Source of the DNA: Roseomonas marmotae
GTDB taxonomy: Bacteria; Pseudomonadota; Alphaproteobacteria; Acetobacterales; Acetobacteraceae
Assembly: GCF_017654485.1 (NCBI RefSeq)
Contig: NZ_CP061091.1
Span: forward strand, 2,982,501 to 3,046,500
Direction of reading: 5' to 3'
Length of the DNA stretch: 64,000 nucleotides
A model generated the notes under the pieces. That model saw only the letters and a list, made by a program, of their open reading frames with translations. It was not told where the DNA came from and searched no databases. Made by a program: the position numbers and the translations under genes. Below, piece after piece: positions 61,467 to 64,000 of this stretch (positions are counted from its first letter, which is position 1; the number at the start of each line of letters is the position of its first letter).

Positions 61467-63155
61467 GTGCGCATCCCTCGTGATCCGGCTGTGGCCCGGC
61501 GGCCGATTTTCGTCCTGCTCTGCCTCGGCATCGCGGCGGGGCTGACGGGGTTGCTGTGGCACGTGCTGGCACCGGGTGGCTGGTCGGGGTGGGAAGTCGC
61601 CATCCTGCTGGCCTACCTTGGCACCATCCCCTGGTCGGCCATCTCGGCGGCGAATGCACTGATCGGCTTCGTCCTGCGGCTGCGTGGGCGGCATGTGCCG
61701 CCGGCACCGGAGGGCACCGGCCAGCTCCGCACCGCCATCGCCATCTGCATCCGCAACGAGGAGATGGCACCTGTCCTGGCCCCTCTGCCCGCCCTGCTCG
61801 ACGGGCTGGAGGCAGCGGGCCAGGGCCATCGTTTCGTGCTCTGGTTCCTCTCCGATACCCAGGACCCCGTGAAGGCGCTGCGGGAGCAGGAGGCCATCGC
61901 CGGCTTCATCGCCCGGCGGGCGGGGCGCCCGATCTCGATCCGCTACCGCCGCCGCCAGCACAATACCGGCTACAAGGCCGGCAATGTCATGGAGTTCATG
62001 GACCGGCATGCCGCCGGGCTGGACCTGCTGCTGAGCCTGGACGCCGATTCCGCCATGTCCGCCCCCGCCGTGCTGCGGCTGGTGGCGATGATGGAGGCGG
62101 ACCCGAAGCTGGCCATCCTGCAACAGCTCATCGCCGGCCGCCCGGCCGGGAGCACCTTCCCCCGCCTCTTTCAGTTCGGCATGCGCGCGGGCATGAGGAC
62201 ATGGGCCGCGGGCCAGGACTGGTGGCAAGGGGATGAAGGCCCCTACTGGGGCCATAACGCCCTGCTGCGGATCGCCGCCTTCCGCGCCCATGCCCGGCTG
62301 GACGACCTGCCCGGTGGCGAGACCCTGCTGAGCCATGACCAGATCGAGGCCGTGCGCCTGCATGCCGCCGGCTGGAAGGTGCGGTGCCTGCCCGACGATA
62401 CCGGCAGCCTGGAAGCCAGTCCGCCCGCCATGCCGGAATTCCTGGTGCGGGACCGGCGCTGGGGTGCCGGCAACATGCAGTACTGGCGCCTGTTGCCGCT
62501 GCCCTGGCTGAGGCCCCTGGGGCGCTGGCAACTGGCCCAGGCCATCCTGCTCTTCCTGACGGCGCCGCTCTGGCTGGTGCTTCTGGCGGCATCGGTCGGC
62601 AATGCGGTGACGGGCGGCGGCGCCGGCACGCCGCCCGGCATGCTGGCCCTGCTGCTGGGCGCCACCTGGATGGCCTATTATGCCCCCAAGCTGACCGGCT
62701 ATGCGGAGGCAATGATCAGCACGCCTGTGGCCGCCAGCTTCGGCGGGCGCGCGGCGGTGCTGCGGGGCGCCCTGGCGGAGATCGCCTTCACCACGTTCTT
62801 CGAGCCCGTCAGCCTCGCCAGCAAAGGGTTGTTCCTGCTGGCACTGCCCTTCGGCGCCGGCGCGGGCTGGGCACCGCAGAACCGGGCGGCGCGTGGCGTG
62901 GCCTGGCGTGACGCGGCGCGGCTGCTCTGGCCGCAGACAGTGCTGGGCGCGGCCGGCATGGCCATGCTGCTGGCCAGGGGCGGCACGGCGCCGCTTTGGG
63001 GAGCGCCCTTCCTGCTGCCGCTGCTGCTGGCCATCCCCTTCTGCGTCGCCACCGCCTCGGCCGGGCTCTCCGCCTGGATGCGGGCACGGCGCCTCTGCGC
63101 CACGCCCGAGGAGCTAGAAGGTCTTCAGCAGCCGGTCGATATAGTCCAGCTCTGA
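61467..63155 (+). CDS. OpgH/MdoH-like glucosyltransferase
   Basis: A 562-residue inner-membrane family 2 glycosyltransferase related to OpgH, which makes the beta-1,2 glucan backbone of periplasmic glucans. Motifs seen are the NTP-sugar region TAIAICIRNEEMAPV, the QHNTGYKAGN motif, the DxD of LLLSLDADSAMSAP, the acceptor region EGPYWGHNALLRI, and the processive motif DRRWGAGNMQYW. Helices lie at both ends. It is shorter than E. coli OpgH (847 residues), lacking much of the N-terminal extension, and no opgG is adjacent. The start is a GTG. Its 3' end overlaps the convergent gene by 42 bases. Confidence 0.87.
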   Translation: MRIPRDPAVARRPIFVLLCLGIAAGLTGLLWHVLAPGGWSGWEVAILLAYLGTIPWSAISAANALIGFVLRLRGRHVPPAPEGTGQLRTAIAICIRNEEMAPVLAPLPALLDGLEAAGQGHRFVLWFLSDTQDPVKALREQEAIAGFIARRAGRPISIRYRRRQHNTGYKAGNVMEFMDRHAAGLDLLLSLDADSAMSAPAVLRLVAMMEADPKLAILQQLIAGRPAGSTFPRLFQFGMRAGMRTWAAGQDWWQGDEGPYWGHNALLRIAAFRAHARLDDLPGGETLLSHDQIEAVRLHAAGWKVRCLPDDTGSLEASPPAMPEFLVRDRRWGAGNMQYWRLLPLPWLRPLGRWQLAQAILLFLTAPLWLVLLAASVGNAVTGGGAGTPPGMLALLLGATWMAYYAPKLTGYAEAMISTPVAASFGGRAAVLRGALAEIAFTTFFEPVSLASKGLFLLALPFGAGAGWAPQNRAARGVAWRDAARLLWPQTVLGAAGMAMLLARGGTAPLWGAPFLLPLLLAIPFCVATASAGLSAWMRARRLCATPEELEGLQQPVDIVQL

Positions 63156-64000
63156 CGGCGGGCGCTCCCGGTCCGCGCCACGGCGGCGCAGCTCTTCCTG
63201 GATCTCGCGCGTCCGCAGCGCCTCGGCCTCCCCGGGCACCACCGTATCGCTGCCGGTGTCATTGGCATTCGGCTCGGTGCGGGTGGGGCGGCCGAGCGGG
63301 TCGCGCCCGTCCCGCTGCCCCAGCCGCCGCTCCCCGCGCTGGCCGCCAGGGTCCATCCCCTGGCCGCGCCCGGCCTCGCCCTGGCCCTCGCCGCCTTCCT
63401 GCCCCTGCTGGCCCTGGCCGAACTGGCGCTCCATGGTCTGCGCCATCTGCTGGGCGCCTTCCTGCAGCTCGCGGATCGCCTGCTGCTGGTGCGGCGTGGC
63501 GTCGCCGCCCCCGCCCAGCGCCTCCTGCGCCTGCCGCATCGCCTGGTCGGCGCGGCCCAGGGCTTCCGGCACCTCGCCGGTCAGGTCGCCGAATTGCTGC
63601 ATCAACTCGCCCAGGGCACGGCGCAGGGCGCGCTGCTGGCGGGCATCGCTCTGTGCCTCGGCGGCGCGCTGCTGCCCATCGGCGCTCTCGCTTCCCTGGG
63701 GCTGCTGGTCCTGGCCGCGCTGCTGCTGCCGGAAAGGCGAATTCCGTTGCTGCTGCTGCTGCCCGCCCTCAGCCTGCTCCCGCTGGTTGGAGCGGTCCAG
63801 CATTTCGCCTTCCCGCTGCACCATGTCCTGGATGGCGCTCATCTGCTGCTCGCCCCGCTGGCGCTGCTGCGCCCGCTGGCGGTCGGTGGGGCCATGGCCC
63901 TGCCGCGCCATCTGCCCATTCTGCAGGGCATCCAGCATCTGCTCCAGCTCCGCCAGCTCCTGCTGCAGGTCGTCGGTGCGGCCTTCCCGCGCCGCCTCCT
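63114..64000 (-). CDS. DUF4175/TIGR02302-type protein, C-terminal part (cut by window edge)
   Basis: The C-terminal 295 residues of a larger protein that runs past base 64000. It is extremely Gln, Glu, Arg and Gly-rich with repeated coiled-coil-like blocks (ALRRALGELMQQFGDLTGEV, HQQQAIRELQEGAQQMAQTM), several poly-Gln runs, and an ending SELDYIDRLLKTF. This matches the C-terminus of the alphaproteobacterial DUF4175 family, large membrane proteins of unknown role, sometimes linked with the cell envelope. The reading frame stays open to the window end. It overlaps the OpgH-like gene tail to tail. Confidence 0.85.
   Translation of the reverse strand, partial: EAAREGRTDDLQQELAELEQMLDALQNGQMARQGHGPTDRQRAQQRQRGEQQMSAIQDMVQREGEMLDRSNQREQAEGGQQQQQRNSPFRQQQRGQDQQPQGSESADGQQRAAEAQSDARQQRALRRALGELMQQFGDLTGEVPEALGRADQAMRQAQEALGGGGDATPHQQQAIRELQEGAQQMAQTMERQFGQGQQGQEGGEGQGEAGRGQGMDPGGQRGERRLGQRDGRDPLGRPTRTEPNANDTGSDTVVPGEAEALRTREIQEELRRRGADRERPPSELDYIDRLLKTF

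Overview
This 64 kb window is very GC-rich, gene-dense chromosomal DNA with short gaps (no gene-free stretch exceeds about 220 bases). Many start and stop codons overlap as ATGA, GTGA or TGATG, and GTG starts are frequent. Lipid A synthesis (LpxB), an OpgH-type glucan glucosyltransferase, glutathione-linked enzymes and a SUV3-like RNA helicase indicate an alphaproteobacterium. The overall gene repertoire looks most like Acetobacteraceae such as Roseomonas, but that is inference. There are no rRNA or tRNA genes, CRISPR arrays or prophage genes. The only mobile DNA seen is one 0.1 kb MITE.

Layout. 1-9.8 kb: the end of an RND efflux pump, a strong terminator, a type II NADH dehydrogenase, an orphan peptide-type binding protein followed by a GNAT and a CocE-type hydrolase, a PhzF protein, PurU and a YhiN-like flavoprotein. 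9.8-14.4 kb: two MscS-type channels and three small uncharacterised genes. 14.4-19.6 kb: rhodanese, two MFS transporters (one ending in a Pro-Gln repeat), an orphan ParA, a GNAT and an EamA exporter. 19.6-25.3 kb: a tightly overlapped Nudix, AlaX, sseA, metC chain and glgX. 25.4-27.9 kb: a zinc module, with a Zur-like regulator facing hisI and a COG0523 GTPase across a Zur-box-like palindrome. 28-33.2 kb: a bacterial GPP34/GOLPH3-like protein, a secreted protein, an SDR, then GNAT, nitrilase, lpxB and cupin in overlap.

33.2-39 kb: a racemase-fold protein and a TauD/TfdA-like protein that both lack the usual catalytic residues, an M20 peptidase, a LOV-histidine kinase-receiver protein whose photoactive Cys is Ser, and an MFS transporter. 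39-49 kb: SUV3-like helicase and S4 protein, a secreted esterase, a CDF metal exporter, gloB and small glutathione, methyltransferase, cupin and thioesterase genes. 49-50.3 kb: a GFA-family gene broken by a MITE, then a DUF4893 protein. 50.3-55 kb: an orphan dppDF-type ATPase pair, then bestrophin, DUF1345 and threonine dehydratase. 55.2-61.4 kb: a complete sugar ABC importer with two dehydrogenases, which looks like an uptake-plus-oxidation operon. 61.5-64 kb: a short OpgH-like glucosyltransferase converging on a DUF4175/TIGR02302-type protein that runs off the window.

The points most worth following up are the Cys-to-Ser LOV kinase, the Zur/hisI/COG0523 zinc-sparing module, the MITE-split gene whose reading frame can be restored exactly on paper, and the operon of two enzyme-fold proteins without canonical active sites.
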